From positions 1,860,001 through 1,924,000 of the forward strand of contig NZ_CP045702.1 of NCBI RefSeq assembly GCF_014216315.1: a stretch of 64,000 bases of DNA. The letters run 5' to 3'. The DNA is from Streptomyces finlayi. GTDB taxonomy: Bacteria; Actinomycetota; Actinomycetes; Streptomycetales; Streptomycetaceae. The notes under the pieces are model-generated. The model had not been told where the DNA came from, made no database searches, and saw only the letters and a list, made by a program, of their open reading frames with translations. The position numbers were made by a program, and so were the translations under genes. Positions 1-10,570 of the stretch are shown here, piece by piece. Position 1 is the first letter of the stretch. Every line of letters starts with the position of its first letter.

Positions 1-3000
1 GGGTACACCTCGGCGAGCAGGGCCACCGGCGGTCGCGGGTCACCGGCGGCGAACGCCCGCAGCGCCTGCGGCAGGTAGCGGCCCCTGGTCACCGGATCGT
101 GGACGAGGACGGTGAGCGCCGCTCCGTGCAGGGCCGAGTCGGCGGGGCGTGCGAGCAGGTGGAGGGCGGCGCCGCGCAGCAGGGCGCGGTCGGTGTCCGA
201 CGCGGCGTGGGCGAGGAGGGCCATGGCGTACGCCGCGGCGGCGGCCCGCCGCTGGGCCCCCTCCTCGTCGCGGGCCCAGCGTTCGACGGCCCGGCAGAGC
301 GCGGACGTCTCGTCCTCGACGAGGGTGCCCAGCAGTTCCTCCGCGCGCGGATGCGCGGTCGCGACGAGGGCGTCGGTGAGCGCGTCGACGTCCAGGTCGC
401 GGCGGGCGTAGAGCAGGGCCTGCGCGGCGGCGGCCACGGTGGGCCGCATCGGCAGGCCCTCCGTCGCGTGCAGGGGCCGCTCGTCGGTGAACCAGGTGCA
501 GAGCAGCGCCTGCACGGTGCGCGGGGCGGCGGAGAGCCGCCGGTCCACGGCGTCGAGGTAGTGCGTGTCCCCGTCGGCGCGGGGGGCGCCGTCGGCGGGC
601 AGGAGCCGGCGCAGCAGATCGATCCGCTCCTCCTCCGGGAGCCGCAGCCGCCGCCAGAACCAGGGCCCGAACTCCCCGTACGCCCCCAGCCGCGAGGGCC
701 CGCCCCTCACGGCTGACCGCAGGGTGATCCGCGCGGCGAGGACCCGGAGCACGCCGAGATACGGACGCGCGTCGGGGACCCGGAGCAGGCTCTCGCCGAG
801 CAGGTGAGCGGCCCACCAGAGGGCGTCACCTGTCCCGCCGGGCGCGGGAGCGGGTACGCCGGCGCCCTCCCCGGGCACGGCCCGTACCCCGTCGGCGCCG
901 TGCTCAGGCGGGTGCGCCGACAGCCGGTCGGTCGCCTCGATCAGGTCAGCCATGCGGTGCGCCAGCGCGGACGCCCCCTGGCGCCGTCCGAGGAGCAGCA
1001 TCGCCTGGATCACCGGGCCGATCCGGTGGCGCGGCACGGGCAGCGTGCGGGGTTCCCCCTGCGGCTCGGGGGCGGGCCCGGGTTCCGGACCGGCGGCCGG
1101 CCGGGGCGCGGGCGCCCCGCGTCCGGTCCGCGCCGCCCGGCGTCGCGACACAGCCGCGTCCCCGGCCCGGTACGGTGCCCGGTCCCCGGCCTCGCCGCCG
1201 CCCTCGCCGCCGCCCTCGCCCTCGCGCGCGGCCGGGGCGGGCGGCGCGTGCCAGCGGTGGACCAGGGAGCGCAGGGCGGCGTCCAGGTCCAGGTGGGCGC
1301 CCTGGATCCAGTCGCCCAGTTCCTCGTGGGCGAAGCGGTAGCCCGCGCCCGCCGGGGTCAGGAGCCCCTCCGTGAGGACGGCCGACGCCCAGCCCGTGCG
1401 CCAGGGGAACAGCTCCTCGAACGCGGCCCGGTCCAGCTCTCCCTGGCCCGGGCCGAGACAGCGTCGCGCCGCCTCGTGGACCTGGCCCGCCACCTTCACC
1501 GCCAGCCGTCGCACCGCCGCGCCCCGGAGCCGCTGCTCGTCCCCCGCCGCGATCCGGACGGCGATGCGGACGCACATGAGGTCCAGGTGGGCGCCGAACA
1601 CCTCCTCCGTGCCGGGCCGGCCCGGGACGTCCGGTGGCAGTGCTTCGCGCACCTCGGCCAGCAGCCGCAGGGTGAGCGGATGCCGCTCGTGGCCGGGGGT
1701 GATCGCGCCGTCCGGGATGCCGTAGCGCTCCCTGGCCCGCTCGGCCTGGCTCGCGGTGAGGTCGCCCAGGCGGACGGCGGGAGGCAGCAGCCCCGCGGGC
1801 CGTTCCGGGCGGTGCAGGGCGTCGGCCGGGTAGAGCGCTCCCGCGGTCTCCCAGTGCTCGGGACGGCAGGCGACGACCATCCGTACGCCGTTGGCACGCA
1901 GCCAGCGGGCCGTGCCCGCGGTCCATTCAGCCAGCCGGTGGGCCAGCAGCGGCGGCATCTCCTCCGGGCCGTCGAGCACGACGAGCAGTGGGCTGCCGGC
2001 GTCGGTCGCCGACGCGGCCACGCTCTCGGGAGTGGCCGCCGTCATGTCTCCCCCGGCGCCTGCGGCGGCGAGGATCCGCCCCGAGCGCTGAAGGGTCCGT
2101 GCCATGGCAGCGGCGACCGAGGTGTCGTCGGCCAGCAGATCGGCGCCCCGCAGCCAGAGCGTGAGGGCGGGAACAGAGCCCTGCGCACGGCGGGCGGCCA
2201 GGGCGGCGAGCTCGGTGGTACGGCCGGTGCCGGGTGCCCCGACGAGGCCGAGCACCTGCCCCCTGCCCGCGTCGAAGGCGGCGAACGCCCCGGCGATGTC
2301 AGGGCGGTCGACCGGCTCCGTACGCTCGCGCGGACCGCCGAGCGAGCCCACCGACGTGGCGGTCAGCTGGTGGGCGCCCGCCAGGTTGAGGTCGTGTCCG
2401 TAACCGGGCACGGTCGCCGCGTTCCGCCGCATCAGGGCCCGCAGGAGAGCGGATCCGGCCACCGCCGGGCCCGTGAGCGGCACCGCCAGCCCCGCCGCTT
2501 CGTGTCCCGTGCTCAGGGCCGTGGAGAGCAGGCCGAGTACGGCTCCGGTCTCCGGGTCCGTCACCGGCCCGCCCACGGCCGTTCCGCCCGAGCGCAGCGC
2601 GTCGCGCCCGTCGGTGCCGAGGGCCAGGACGAGCGCCCCGTCGATCCGGTGGCCGCGCCCCGCCGTCGTGTACGTCGCCGCGGTCTCGCCCAGCACCCGT
2701 GCCTCACGCCACCCGTGAGCGGCGATGCGCACGTACGTGCCGGTTCCGATCCGGTCCCGGACGGTCACGGGCAGCGGGCGCGCCCCCAGCGCGTCGGGGC
2801 CCGGGGTGCCCACCAGGGCGAGGCCGAGCTCCGGCAGTGGTGTGACGGCGTCCGCCTCGACGGCGCAGTGACGGCCGTCCGGCCCGTGCAGGGTCAGGGG
2901 TACGGCGGTGGCGACGACCTCGTGACTGGTGACGACCGTGCCGCGGTCGTCCGCGACGAATCCCGTCCCCCGCGGCCGGCCGGCACGATCGCAGATTCTT

Positions 3001-3029
3001 ACCAGCTCCGGCCGGTCCCCGCTGCCCAT
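1..3029 (-). CDS. Trypsin-like protease-fold / P-loop NTPase protein, partial at window edge
   Basis: Reading leftwards from an ATG at 3029, the frame stays open to the window edge (about 1,009 residues), so the C-terminus is missing. The N-terminal ~190 residues look like a chymotrypsin-fold domain (GTGFVADDRGTVVTSHEVV, with the His in the expected place). The usual GxSGGP reads GTAVGGP near residue 148, so the nucleophilic Ser is absent. A P-loop-like GAPGTGRTTEL follows near residue 260, with Arg instead of the Walker A Lys, then a Walker B-like LLVVLDGPEE. The rest is a long Arg/Ala-rich helical region. The architecture matches large STAND-type proteins of Streptomyces. Function is unknown, and the protease and ATPase labels describe the folds only. 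The start has no good Shine-Dalgarno, so it is uncertain. Confidence 0.75.
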   Translation of the reverse strand, partial: MGSGDRPELVRICDRAGRPRGTGFVADDRGTVVTSHEVVATAVPLTLHGPDGRHCAVEADAVTPLPELGLALVGTPGPDALGARPLPVTVRDRIGTGTYVRIAAHGWREARVLGETAATYTTAGRGHRIDGALVLALGTDGRDALRSGGTAVGGPVTDPETGAVLGLLSTALSTGHEAAGLAVPLTGPAVAGSALLRALMRRNAATVPGYGHDLNLAGAHQLTATSVGSLGGPRERTEPVDRPDIAGAFAAFDAGRGQVLGLVGAPGTGRTTELAALAARRAQGSVPALTLWLRGADLLADDTSVAAAMARTLQRSGRILAAAGAGGDMTAATPESVAASATDAGSPLLVVLDGPEEMPPLLAHRLAEWTAGTARWLRANGVRMVVACRPEHWETAGALYPADALHRPERPAGLLPPAVRLGDLTASQAERARERYGIPDGAITPGHERHPLTLRLLAEVREALPPDVPGRPGTEEVFGAHLDLMCVRIAVRIAAGDEQRLRGAAVRRLAVKVAGQVHEAARRCLGPGQGELDRAAFEELFPWRTGWASAVLTEGLLTPAGAGYRFAHEELGDWIQGAHLDLDAALRSLVHRWHAPPAPAAREGEGGGEGGGEAGDRAPYRAGDAAVSRRRAARTGRGAPAPRPAAGPEPGPAPEPQGEPRTLPVPRHRIGPVIQAMLLLGRRQGASALAHRMADLIEATDRLSAHPPEHGADGVRAVPGEGAGVPAPAPGGTGDALWWAAHLLGESLLRVPDARPYLGVLRVLAARITLRSAVRGGPSRLGAYGEFGPWFWRRLRLPEEERIDLLRRLLPADGAPRADGDTHYLDAVDRRLSAAPRTVQALLCTWFTDERPLHATEGLPMRPTVAAAAQALLYARRDLDVDALTDALVATAHPRAEELLGTLVEDETSALCRAVERWARDEEGAQRRAAAAAYAMALLAHAASDTDRALLRGAALHLLARPADSALHGAALTVLVHDPVTRGRYLPQALRAFAAGDPRPPVALLAEVY

Positions 3030-3125
3030 GGTTCGACGGTAGGTCGGCAGGGAGCGGAGCGTGGAGCAGACAGTGGAAAAGCGCCCCCGCGCACCCCGTA
3101 TTCACTCCGAGCGCCCGTCCATTGG

Positions 3126-3137
3126 GGTGAATTCACC
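3126..3137. promoter_or_regulatory. Palindrome upstream of the protease-like gene
   Basis: GGTGAATTCACC is a perfect 12-bp palindrome about 100 bp upstream of the ATG at 3029, in a patch that is AT-rich for this genome. It could be an operator for that gene. No regulator is identified. Confidence 0.3.
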
Positions 3138-3173
3138 GGGTCAAATGGACAGAACTCTCCGGGGGAGGGGGAA

Positions 3174-3209
3174 CGTGGAGCGGGCACAGGGGGCGCTGCC
3201 CGCTCCACG
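3174..3209 (-). terminator. Rho-independent-type hairpin after truB
   Basis: A perfect 13-bp inverted repeat (CGTGGAGCGGGCA with TGCCCGCTCCACG) around a 10-nt loop lies 28 bp beyond the truB stop codon, so it probably ends the leftward rbfA-truB transcript. There is no long T-tract, as is usual in Streptomyces. Confidence 0.75.
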
Positions 3210-3236
3210 GCGCGACGGGAGGGGCGGTGGTGCGGG

Positions 3237-4136
3237 TCAGGCGAAGACGGCGAGACTCTTGGCCTTGCCGTGGTGCTCCTCGACGAGCACCAGGAACCGC
3301 CCGTCGGGACCGAATGCCGCGACGGGCCCCGGCGGATACGAGGGCATGTCCAGGCGGACGCCGTTGAGCAGCAGCTTGGCGCGCCTCTCGTCGACGTCCC
3401 AGCGGGGGAACGCCGAGGAGGCGGCCTCCGCGACGGGCATCACGGTCAGCTCCTGCTGGTGCTGGTCGAGCGTCTTGGCCATGTCCAGTCCGTACGGGCC
3501 CACCCGGGTGCGGCGCAGGGCGGTCAGATGTCCGCCGACGCCGAGTCCGCCACCGAGGTCCCGGGCGATGGCACGGATGTACGTACCGGAGGAGCAGACC
3601 ACGGAGACGATCACGTCCACGACCGGGGTCCCGTCCTCCGCCACGGCCTGGCACACGTCGTAGACGTGGAAGGACGAGATGGTCACCGGGCGGGCCGGGA
3701 TCTCGAAGTCCTCGCCGCCGCGCACCCGTGCGTAGGACCGCTTGCCGTCGATCTTGATGGCGCTGACCTTGGACGGCACCTGCATGATCGCGCCGGTCAG
3801 GGCCGCGACGCCCGCGTCGATGCCCTCACGCGTCACGGCCGACGCGTCGGTGGACGAGATGATCTCGCCCTCCGCGTCGTCCGTCACGGTGTCCTGGCCG
3901 AGCCGGATCGTGCCGAGGTACTCCTTCTCGGTCAGGGCGAGGTGGCCCAGCAGCTTGGTGGCCTTCTCCACCCCGAGCACGAGCACGCCCGTGGCCATCG
4001 GGTCCAGCGTGCCGGCGTGGCCGACACGGCGGGTACGGGCGATGCCGCGCATCTTGGCGACGACGTCGTGCGAAGTGAAGCCGGACGGCTTGTCGACGAT
4101 GACCAGGCCGTCCGGCGTCTTGTTCTGCTGAGTCAT
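3237..4136 (-). CDS. truB: tRNA pseudouridine(55) synthase TruB
   Basis: This 299-residue protein isomerises U55 to pseudouridine in the T-loop of tRNAs. The N-terminal [15 protein letters not shown] and the catalytic motif [14 protein letters not shown] are typical of TruB, with D45 the expected nucleophilic Asp. The C-terminal ~60 residues form a small PUA-like actinobacterial extension. The length is normal for actinobacteria. Its ATG overlaps the rbfA stop codon by 4 bp (ATGA), which indicates translational coupling. It is the last gene of the leftward translation operon and is followed by a strong hairpin. Confidence 0.97.
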   Translation of the reverse strand: MTQQNKTPDGLVIVDKPSGFTSHDVVAKMRGIARTRRVGHAGTLDPMATGVLVLGVEKATKLLGHLALTEKEYLGTIRLGQDTVTDDAEGEIISSTDASAVTREGIDAGVAALTGAIMQVPSKVSAIKIDGKRSYARVRGGEDFEIPARPVTISSFHVYDVCQAVAEDGTPVVDVIVSVVCSSGTYIRAIARDLGGGLGVGGHLTALRRTRVGPYGLDMAKTLDQHQQELTVMPVAEAASSAFPRWDVDERRAKLLLNGVRLDMPSYPPGPVAAFGPDGRFLVLVEEHHGKAKSLAVFA

Positions 4137-4633
4137 GCGGAGGCAGGACCCTCGTTCTCGACGGAGCCCTCGGCCGCGCCGGCCTCTTCGGCCGCCTCGG
4201 CCTCGTCGTCCTCGTCCTCCGGCTTGCGGTACGGGTCGGCCCCGCCCGCGTACGTCGCGCCGGTCGACACCTCGCGCACCGCCGCGTCCTTGGCACGCGC
4301 CTTGTCGAGGAGGTCCTCGATGGTGCGGGCGTTGTCCGGGAGGGCGTCCGGCACGAAGGCGAGGGTCGGCGTGAACCGGACCCCGACCTGCTTGCCGACC
4401 TCGGAGCGGAGAACGCCCTTGGCGCTCTCCAGCGCGGCGGCCGATGCCGCGCGCTCCTCGTCGTCGCCGTAGACCGTGTAGAAGACCGTGGCCTCCCGCA
4501 GGTCGCCGGTGACACGGGCGTCCGTGATCGTCACGAATCCGAGCCGCGGATCCTTGATACGCCGGTCCAGGGTCTCCGCGACCACGACCTGGATCCGATC
4601 GGCCAGCTTGCGGGCCCGCGCGTTGTCGGTCAC
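4133..4633 (-). CDS. rbfA: 30S ribosome-binding factor RbfA
   Basis: This 166-residue protein assists late 30S maturation and 16S 5'-end processing. The KH-type core covers residues 1 to about 115 ([20 protein letters not shown], then [20 protein letters not shown]). The tail after residue 120 is rich in Glu, Asp and Ala and probably disordered, as in other actinobacterial RbfA proteins. It lies between the DUF503 gene and truB and overlaps truB by 4 bp. The order rimP-nusA-rnpM-infB-DUF503-rbfA-truB is the classical arrangement. Confidence 0.97.
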   Translation of the reverse strand: MTDNARARKLADRIQVVVAETLDRRIKDPRLGFVTITDARVTGDLREATVFYTVYGDDEERAASAAALESAKGVLRSEVGKQVGVRFTPTLAFVPDALPDNARTIEDLLDKARAKDAAVREVSTGATYAGGADPYRKPEDEDDEAEAAEEAGAAEGSVENEGPASA

Positions 4634-4672
4634 CGGTCCGTCACTCTTCCTTCTGGGTTTGGCTTCGCTTGT

Positions 4673-4966
4673 TCAGTCTTCGTCGCTGTGCAGCCGCCGT
4701 CGAACCGACAGCAGCTCCACCTCGGGGCGCTCGGCAACCAGCCGCTCGCACCTGTCCAGGACGTCCGTGAGGTGTCCGGTGTCCCCGGAGACCACGGCGA
4801 GGCCGATCTCGGCCCTGCGATGGAGATCCTGTTCACCCGTCTCCGCCACGCTCACCGCGTACTTCCGCTGAAGTTCGGCGACGATCGGCCGGACGATGGA
4901 GCGTTTCTCCTTCAACGAACGTACGTCGCCGAGGAGCAGATCAAAGGACAGTGTCCCCACATACAT
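4673..4966 (-). CDS. DUF503 (YlxP-like) protein
   Basis: A 97-residue protein beginning MYVGTLSFDLLLGDVRSLKEK, typical of DUF503 (YlxP in Bacillus). YlxP-like proteins are encoded between infB and rbfA in many Gram-positive bacteria and have been linked to ribosome assembly, but the activity is not established. The same frame continues open upstream of this ATG into the infB 3' region, but the conserved N-terminus fixes the start at 4966. An infB terminator lies between the two genes, so DUF503-rbfA-truB may be expressed partly from a separate promoter. Confidence 0.9.
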   Translation of the reverse strand: MYVGTLSFDLLLGDVRSLKEKRSIVRPIVAELQRKYAVSVAETGEQDLHRRAEIGLAVVSGDTGHLTDVLDRCERLVAERPEVELLSVRRRLHSDED

Positions 4967-5000
4967 GTGTGTCCGGATGTCCCGCCGGTTCGGGTTCGCG

Positions 5001-5021
5001 CCCTGCCAGCGCTTGGCAGGG
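5001..5021 (-). promoter_or_regulatory. Small hairpin in the DUF503 leader
   Basis: CCCTGCCA and TGGCAGGG form a perfect 8-bp stem around a 5-nt loop, about 35 bp upstream of the DUF503 start. It could be a leader structure or a second weak terminator after infB. Its role is not determined. Confidence 0.35.
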
Positions 5022-5044
5022 ACACAAGAACCGTACACGGAACG

Positions 5045-5088
5045 GCCGGGGCCGATCGACGGAATAAGACCCGTCGATCGGCCCCGGC
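5045..5088 (-). terminator. Terminator hairpin after infB
   Basis: A perfect 18-bp stem (GCCGGGGCCGATCGACGG with its complement) closes an 8-nt loop containing TCTTATT on the leftward strand, starting 15 bp beyond the infB stop codon. It is strong enough to split the classical operon after infB. Confidence 0.8.
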
Positions 5089-5102
5089 TGTTGAGGTACG
5101 GA

Positions 5103-8100
5103 TCAGCCGCGGGGCTTCTCGCGCATCTCGTACGTCGCGATGACGTCGTCGATCTTGATGTCGTTGAAGTTTCCGAGGTTGATACCACCCTCGAACCCTT
5201 CGCGGATCTCGGTGACGTCGTCCTTGAAGCGGCGCAGACCGGAGATGTTGAGGCTCTCCGCGATGACCTTGCCGTCGCGGAGCAGGCGCGCCTTGGTGTT
5301 GCGCTTGACCTCGCCGGACCGGACCAGCACACCGGCGATGTTGCCCAGCTTGGACGAGCGGAAGACCTCGCGGATCTCCGCCGTACCCAGCTCGACCTCT
5401 TCGAACTCCGGCTTGAGCATGCCCTTGAGGGCCGCTTCGATCTCTTCGATCGCCTGGTAGATGACCGAGTAGTACCGGACGTCCACCCCTTCGCGCTCGG
5501 CCATCTGCGCGGCACGCCCTGCGGCGCGCACGTTGAAGCCGATCACGATGGCGTCGGAGCCGGTCGCCAGGTCGATGTCCGACTCGGTGACCGCACCCAC
5601 ACCGCGGTGCAGGACCCGGATGTCGACCTCTTCACCGACGTCGAGCTGGAGCAGCGAGGACTCGAGAGCCTCCACCGAACCGGACGCGTCGCCCTTGATG
5701 ATGAGGTTGAGTTCCTGGACCAGACCGGCCTTGAGCGCCTCGTCCAGGTTCTCCAGGGAGAACCGGACACCCTTGCGGGCGAAGTTGGCGTTGCGCTCAC
5801 GAGCGGCACGCTTCTCGGCGATCTGACGGGCCGTGCGGTCCTCGTCGACGACCAGGAAGTTGTCGCCGGCACCCGGGACGTTGGTGAGACCCAGCACCAG
5901 GACGGGGGTCGCGGGACCCGCTTCCTGGACGTTGTTGCCGTTGTCGTCGAGCATCGCCCGGACACGGCCGTACGCGTCGCCGACCACCATCGTGTCGCCG
6001 ATGCGCAGCGTGCCGCGCTGGACGAGGACGGTGGAGACGGCACCGCGGCCGCGGTCGAGGTGGGACTCGATCGCAATACCCTGCGCGTCCTGGTTCGGGT
6101 TGGCCCGCAGGTCGAGCGAGGCGTCGGCGGTGAGGACGACGGCCTCCAGAAGAGCCTCGATGTTGAGGCCCTGCTTGGCGGAGATGTCGACGAACATCGT
6201 GTCGCCGCCGTACTCCTCGGCCACCAGACCGAACTCGGTGAGCTGACCGCGCACCTTGACCGGGTCGGCACCCTCGACGTCGATCTTGTTGACCGCGACC
6301 ACGATCGGCACGTCGGCCGCCTTGGCGTGGTTCAGCGCCTCGATCGTCTGCGGCATCACACCGTCGTTCGCCGCCACCACGAGGATCGCGATGTCGGTGG
6401 ACTTCGCACCACGAGCACGCATGGCGGTGAACGCCTCGTGACCCGGGGTGTCGATGAAGGTGATGCGACGGTCCTCGCCGTTGACCTCGGCGCCGACCTG
6501 GTACGCACCGATGTGCTGCGTGATACCGCCGGCCTCGCCCGCAACGACGTTCGTCTTGCGGATCGCGTCCAGCAGTCGGGTCTTACCGTGGTCGACGTGA
6601 CCCATGACGGTCACGACCGGCGGACGGGAGACCAGGGCCTCTTCGCCGCCCTCGTCCTCGCCGAACTCGATGTCGAAGGACTCGAGCAGCTCGCGGTCCT
6701 CCTCCTCGGGGCTGACGATCTCCAGGACGAAGTTCATCTCGTCCGCGAGCATCTTCAGCGTCTCGTCCGGGACGGACTGCGTCGCAGTGACCATCTCGCC
6801 GAGGTTCATCATCACGCCGACAAGCGACGCCGGGTTCGCGTTGATCTTCTCCGCGAAGTCCGTGAGGGACGCACCGCGTGACAGCCGGACAGCCTGCCCG
6901 TTGCCGCGAGGCAGCATGACGCCGCCCACCGACGGGGCCTGCATCGACTCGTATTCCTGGCGCCTCTGGCGCTTCGACTTGCGGCCACGACGCGCGGGAC
7001 CACCGGGACGGCCGAACGCACCCTGTGTGCCACCACGGGCACCCGGGCCGCCGGGACGTCCACCGAAGCCGGGACGACCGCCGAAGCCGCCGCCACCACC
7101 GGGGCGACCGGGAGCGCCACCGCCACCGGGACCACCGGGACGGCCTGCGAAACCGCCGCCACCGCCACCGGGACCAGCCGGACGGCCTGCGAAACCGCCA
7201 CCGGCCGGACGGCCTGCGCCGCCACCGCCACCGGGACGACCGCCGCCGCCACCACCGGGACCACGGCCACCGCCGGCGCCACCGGGGCCACCGCCGGGAC
7301 GCGGACCCGCAGCGGGACGCTGCGGCATCATGCCCGGGTTCGGCCTGTTACCTGCCGGGGCACCGCCCGGACGGGGAGTCTGCGGACGGGGCATGCCGCC
7401 GGGACTCGGACGGCCACCACCCTGACCCTGCGGGCGCGGGGCGCCGCCGGGGCCGCCCTGCGGACGCGGGGCGCCGGCGCGCTCCGGACGGTCCTGACCG
7501 CCACCGGGGCGCGGAGCGCCGCCGGGCCGGGGGGCCTGGGGGCGCGCCATGCCGGTGGAGCCACCGGATGTGAAGGGGTTGTTGCCCGGACGGGGACCCG
7601 CCGGACGAGCACCGGCAGGTCGCGGCGCTCCCTGGCCTGCGGGACGCGCGGGGCGGTCGCCGCCACGCTCGCCACCACGGCCACCGTCACGCGGAGCCGC
7701 GTCACGCTGGCCACCGTCACGCGGGCCGGCGGCCGGAGCCGGACGGGTCGCGGGGCGGGGGCCGGGGGTGGCACCCGCGGGACGCGGGGCCTGCTGCTGC
7801 GGCTGGGCCGGCTGCTGAGCCGGGGCCGGAGCGGAGAATTCAGCCGCGGGCACCGGGGTGACCGGTGCGGGCTTCGGCGCGGGCTTGGGGCCCGGACGGG
7901 GCCCTGCGGACGGCGCGGAAGACGCGGCGGGGGCGCTGCTCTCCGGGGCCTCGGCTGCGACAGGCTTGGCAGCCTGGACGCCGGGCTTCGGGGCAGCGGG
8001 ACGTGCCGCAGCGGCCGGGGAGGGCGCTGCGGGCTTCGAGGGCGCGGCCTTGCGGGGCGCGCCGGGCTTCGCAGCGGACTTGCCGGCGTTGCCGCCGGGC

Positions 8101-8255
8101 CCCTGCAGTGCGTCAGTCAACTTGCGTACAACCGGCGCCTCGATCGTCGAGGACGCCGAACGTACGAATTCACCGAGTTCTTGGAGCTTGGCCATGACGA
8201 CCTTGCTCTCCACCCCGAACTCCTTGGCGAGTTCGTATACCCGGACCTTAGCCAC
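5103..8255 (-). CDS. infB: Translation initiation factor IF-2
   Basis: This 1,050-residue GTPase delivers initiator fMet-tRNA to the 30S subunit. The N-terminal IF2_N domain ([17 protein letters not shown]) is followed by roughly 370 residues that are extremely rich in Pro, Gly, Ala and Arg, including long Gly/Arg-Pro-Gly runs (about residues 60-420). A second IF2_N motif follows, then the G domain with G1 GHVDHGKT at 552-559, DTPGHEAF and NKID, and finally domains II-IV. The start is GTG at 8255, preceded by AAAAGGAGCG. The length exceeds that of enterobacterial IF-2 because of the linker, as is usual in Streptomyces. Confidence 0.98.
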   Translation of the reverse strand: MAKVRVYELAKEFGVESKVVMAKLQELGEFVRSASSTIEAPVVRKLTDALQGPGGNAGKSAAKPGAPRKAAPSKPAAPSPAAAARPAAPKPGVQAAKPVAAEAPESSAPAASSAPSAGPRPGPKPAPKPAPVTPVPAAEFSAPAPAQQPAQPQQQAPRPAGATPGPRPATRPAPAAGPRDGGQRDAAPRDGGRGGERGGDRPARPAGQGAPRPAGARPAGPRPGNNPFTSGGSTGMARPQAPRPGGAPRPGGGQDRPERAGAPRPQGGPGGAPRPQGQGGGRPSPGGMPRPQTPRPGGAPAGNRPNPGMMPQRPAAGPRPGGGPGGAGGGRGPGGGGGGRPGGGGGAGRPAGGGFAGRPAGPGGGGGGFAGRPGGPGGGGAPGRPGGGGGFGGRPGFGGRPGGPGARGGTQGAFGRPGGPARRGRKSKRQRRQEYESMQAPSVGGVMLPRGNGQAVRLSRGASLTDFAEKINANPASLVGVMMNLGEMVTATQSVPDETLKMLADEMNFVLEIVSPEEEDRELLESFDIEFGEDEGGEEALVSRPPVVTVMGHVDHGKTRLLDAIRKTNVVAGEAGGITQHIGAYQVGAEVNGEDRRITFIDTPGHEAFTAMRARGAKSTDIAILVVAANDGVMPQTIEALNHAKAADVPIVVAVNKIDVEGADPVKVRGQLTEFGLVAEEYGGDTMFVDISAKQGLNIEALLEAVVLTADASLDLRANPNQDAQGIAIESHLDRGRGAVSTVLVQRGTLRIGDTMVVGDAYGRVRAMLDDNGNNVQEAGPATPVLVLGLTNVPGAGDNFLVVDEDRTARQIAEKRAARERNANFARKGVRFSLENLDEALKAGLVQELNLIIKGDASGSVEALESSLLQLDVGEEVDIRVLHRGVGAVTESDIDLATGSDAIVIGFNVRAAGRAAQMAEREGVDVRYYSVIYQAIEEIEAALKGMLKPEFEEVELGTAEIREVFRSSKLGNIAGVLVRSGEVKRNTKARLLRDGKVIAESLNISGLRRFKDDVTEIREGFEGGINLGNFNDIKIDDVIATYEMREKPRG

Positions 8256-8395
8256 TTCGCTCCTTTTAGGTCCGGGTTACCGCCGGACCGTCGCTACTTC
8301 ATGGGCGTACTCATCGCGTACTCATCGAGTGCTCATCGCAATCTCGACCTACTTCCAACTCGCGAGGTACCTGACCGCACGGGGTCCCGTGCCGT

Positions 8396-8683
8396 TCACT
8401 TTTCTTGCGTTGTCACCCGCTCGACGAACCGCTGCAGTGCCGCGGAACCGAACGGCCCCTTGGCCTTGAAGGCCCGGGGGAATGCCCGGCGGCGGACCGC
8501 CAGGTCGAGACAGACAGAGGCGGGGTGCAGATACGCACCCCGGCCGGGCAGCGTACCGCGCGGATCGGGTACGCATTCACCCTCATCCGCCACGATGCGC
8601 AGCAACTCGGTCTTGGCCGCCCGCTCCCGGCATCCGACACAGGTTCGTTCGGGGCAAGCGCGGGCTAGCGTCCGGCCAGACAC
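8396..8683 (-). CDS. rnpM: RNase P modulator RnpM (YlxR family, DUF448)
   Basis: A 95-residue basic protein with the YlxR signature PERTCVGCRERAAKTELLRI and the GRGAYLHP motif. In Bacillus the family member RnpM binds RNase P RNA and reduces its activity, and nucleoid or transcription roles have been proposed elsewhere. The position between nusA and infB is the family's standard context. The start at 8683 keeps the conserved N-terminus. The ~140 bp to infB holds no gene. Confidence 0.92.
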   Translation of the reverse strand: MSGRTLARACPERTCVGCRERAAKTELLRIVADEGECVPDPRGTLPGRGAYLHPASVCLDLAVRRRAFPRAFKAKGPFGSAALQRFVERVTTQEK

Positions 8684-8853
8684 GGTTAAGTCTACCTCCC
8701 CGCACCGACCTCACCCCTTCGGGGCAAGAATCGAACGGATGTTGTCGTGATCTCAGCGTCGTGACGCCCGGATCTATTCCCTGGGGCGGGCCTCGGAACA
8801 GCCCGGGCCCCTGCCCCGTACCTCCCCCGGCTGCCCGCCGGAGGAGTCGTGGA

Positions 8854-9894
8854 TCAGCCCCGCTCGGACCGCTCCCTGGCGCGCTCGGCACGCTCACGGT
8901 CCGCGATGTCCCGCTCCTCGTCCGTCTCGGTGTCCGGGCGGATGTCGATGCGCCAGCCGGTGAGGCGGGCGGCCAGGCGGGCGTTCTGCCCCTCCTTGCC
9001 GATCGCCAGCGACAGCTGGTAGTCGGGGACGGTGACCCGGGCGGACCGGGCACCGAGGTCCACGACCTCGACCTTGCTCACCCGTGCGGGCGACAGCGCG
9101 TTGGCGACCATCTCGGCCGGGTCGTCCGACCAGTCCACGATGTCGATCTTCTCGCCGTGCAACTCGGCCATGACATTGCGCACACGGCTGCCCATCGGGC
9201 CGATGCAGGCGCCCTTGGGGTTGAGACCGGCACGGGTGGAGCGCACCGCGATCTTGCTGCGGTGGCCGGCCTCGCGGGCGATCGCCTCGATGACGACCGA
9301 GCCGTCCGCGATCTCCGGGACCTCCAGCGCGAAGAGCTTCTTCACGAGGTTGGGGTGGGTGCGCGACAGCGTCACGGACGGACCGCGGACGCCCTTGGCG
9401 ACCCGTACGACGTACGTACGCAGCCGGAGGCCGTGGGTGTACTCCTCGCCCGGCACCTGCTCCTGCACCGGCAGGATGGCTTCCATCTTGCCGATGTCGA
9501 CCAGGACGTTCTTCGGGTCCTTGCCCTGCTGGACGAGACCGGTGACGACATCGCCCTCGTGGCCGGCGTACTCGCCGAACGTCCTGTCGTCCTCGGCGTC
9601 CCGCAGCCGCTGCAGGATGACCTGCTTGGCGGTGGTCGCCGCGATCCGGCCGAAGCCGGACGGGGTGTCGTCGAACTCCTCCGGCTCCTGGCCCTCTTCG
9701 AGGTCCGCCGGGTCCTCCTTGGCCCACACCGTCACATGGCCGCGGTCGGTCAGCTCGACGCGCGCACGGCGGTGGCTGCCTTCGGTGCGGTGGTACGCGA
9801 TGAGGAGGGCCGACTCGATCGCCCCGACGAGCACGTCGAAGGGGATCTCCTTGTCCTGCGCCAAGCCCTTCAGCAGCTTCACATCGATATCCAC
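8854..9894 (-). CDS. nusA: Transcription termination/antitermination factor NusA
   Basis: A 346-residue RNA polymerase-associated factor. An N-terminal RNAP-binding domain (1-100) precedes an S1 domain (about 108-175) and two KH domains, with GxxG-type loops IGPMGSRV (231-238) and IGKEGQNA (298-305). The C-terminus ends in a short charged tail and lacks the acidic repeats of E. coli NusA, as expected for actinobacteria. The start is GTG at 9894, 2 bp after the rimP stop, with GGAAGAGGAGG upstream. The longer open frame upstream is rejected because it would overlap all of rimP. Confidence 0.97.
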   Translation of the reverse strand: MDIDVKLLKGLAQDKEIPFDVLVGAIESALLIAYHRTEGSHRRARVELTDRGHVTVWAKEDPADLEEGQEPEEFDDTPSGFGRIAATTAKQVILQRLRDAEDDRTFGEYAGHEGDVVTGLVQQGKDPKNVLVDIGKMEAILPVQEQVPGEEYTHGLRLRTYVVRVAKGVRGPSVTLSRTHPNLVKKLFALEVPEIADGSVVIEAIAREAGHRSKIAVRSTRAGLNPKGACIGPMGSRVRNVMAELHGEKIDIVDWSDDPAEMVANALSPARVSKVEVVDLGARSARVTVPDYQLSLAIGKEGQNARLAARLTGWRIDIRPDTETDEERDIADRERAERARERSERG

Positions 9895-9896
9895 GG

Positions 9897-10394
9897 CTAC
9901 GCCTCCTCTTCCTTCTTGTCCTTGCGGTTGAATTCGATCTCCACGCGCGCCTTGGCGATCTCGTCGAAGGAGACCCGGCGGGACGTGGGCTTGCGGCCCT
10001 TGACGCCCGGCACTTCGAGGTCCAGTCCTTCGTCGTCGACCGCGATGATGCGGGCCACCAGTTCGTCGCCCTCGGTCAGCTGGAGCCGCGCGAGGCGGCC
10101 GGTGGCGCGTACGTAGTGGCGGTGCTCGGTCAACGGGCGGTCGGCGCCCGGAGAGCTCACTTCGAGGACGTACTCGCCCTCGCCCATCACGTCGGTCTCG
10201 TCGAGCTTGCCGGAGATCGCGCGGCTCAGCTCGGCGCAGGTGTCCAGTTCGACACCCTGTTCGGAATCCACGATGACCCGAAGCACCTGCCGCCGTCCGG
10301 CCCGGGCCACCTCGATCTCTTCGAGATCCAGTTCCTCGGCGCTGACGAGCGGTTCCAGCAGTTCGCGCAGCCTCTCGCTCTGGGTGGTACTCAT
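9897..10394 (-). CDS. rimP: Ribosome maturation factor RimP
   Basis: A 165-residue protein needed for 30S maturation. It has the RimP pattern ([20 protein letters not shown], then [20 protein letters not shown] and [11 protein letters not shown]) and a C-terminal Sm-like domain. It is the first gene of the nusA-infB operon. The intergenic region to the divergent lipoprotein gene (10395-10570) must carry promoters for both directions. Confidence 0.96.
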   Translation of the reverse strand: MSTTQSERLRELLEPLVSAEELDLEEIEVARAGRRQVLRVIVDSEQGVELDTCAELSRAISGKLDETDVMGEGEYVLEVSSPGADRPLTEHRHYVRATGRLARLQLTEGDELVARIIAVDDEGLDLEVPGVKGRKPTSRRVSFDEIAKARVEIEFNRKDKKEEEA

Positions 10395-10570
10395 CCCGGG
10401 TGACTCCTCGGCCGCGTGTGCTGTTGTGGGGATCTTCGTGTGTCAGGTCAAAGGGTATCCGGTCCGGAGGGGTGTTGCCGTCCGCCTGGCTCTGAGCGCG
10501 GGTACGCTCACCAACGGTGATCACTTCAGGACAGAAGCGGTCAGTACCGAACGACACCCGAAGGAGACAC

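Noticed and set aside
804..4472. A 1,222-codon rightward open frame, and similar very long frames at 17270-19234, 43083-45701 and 49830-51725.
   Set aside because: They are antisense to well-recognised genes. High GC removes stop codons from shadow frames, and none of these translations has recognisable domains.
7020..7460. Dense short repeats that could suggest a CRISPR or minisatellite array.
   Set aside because: They encode the Gly/Arg/Pro-rich linker of IF-2 in frame. There are no unique spacers of constant length.
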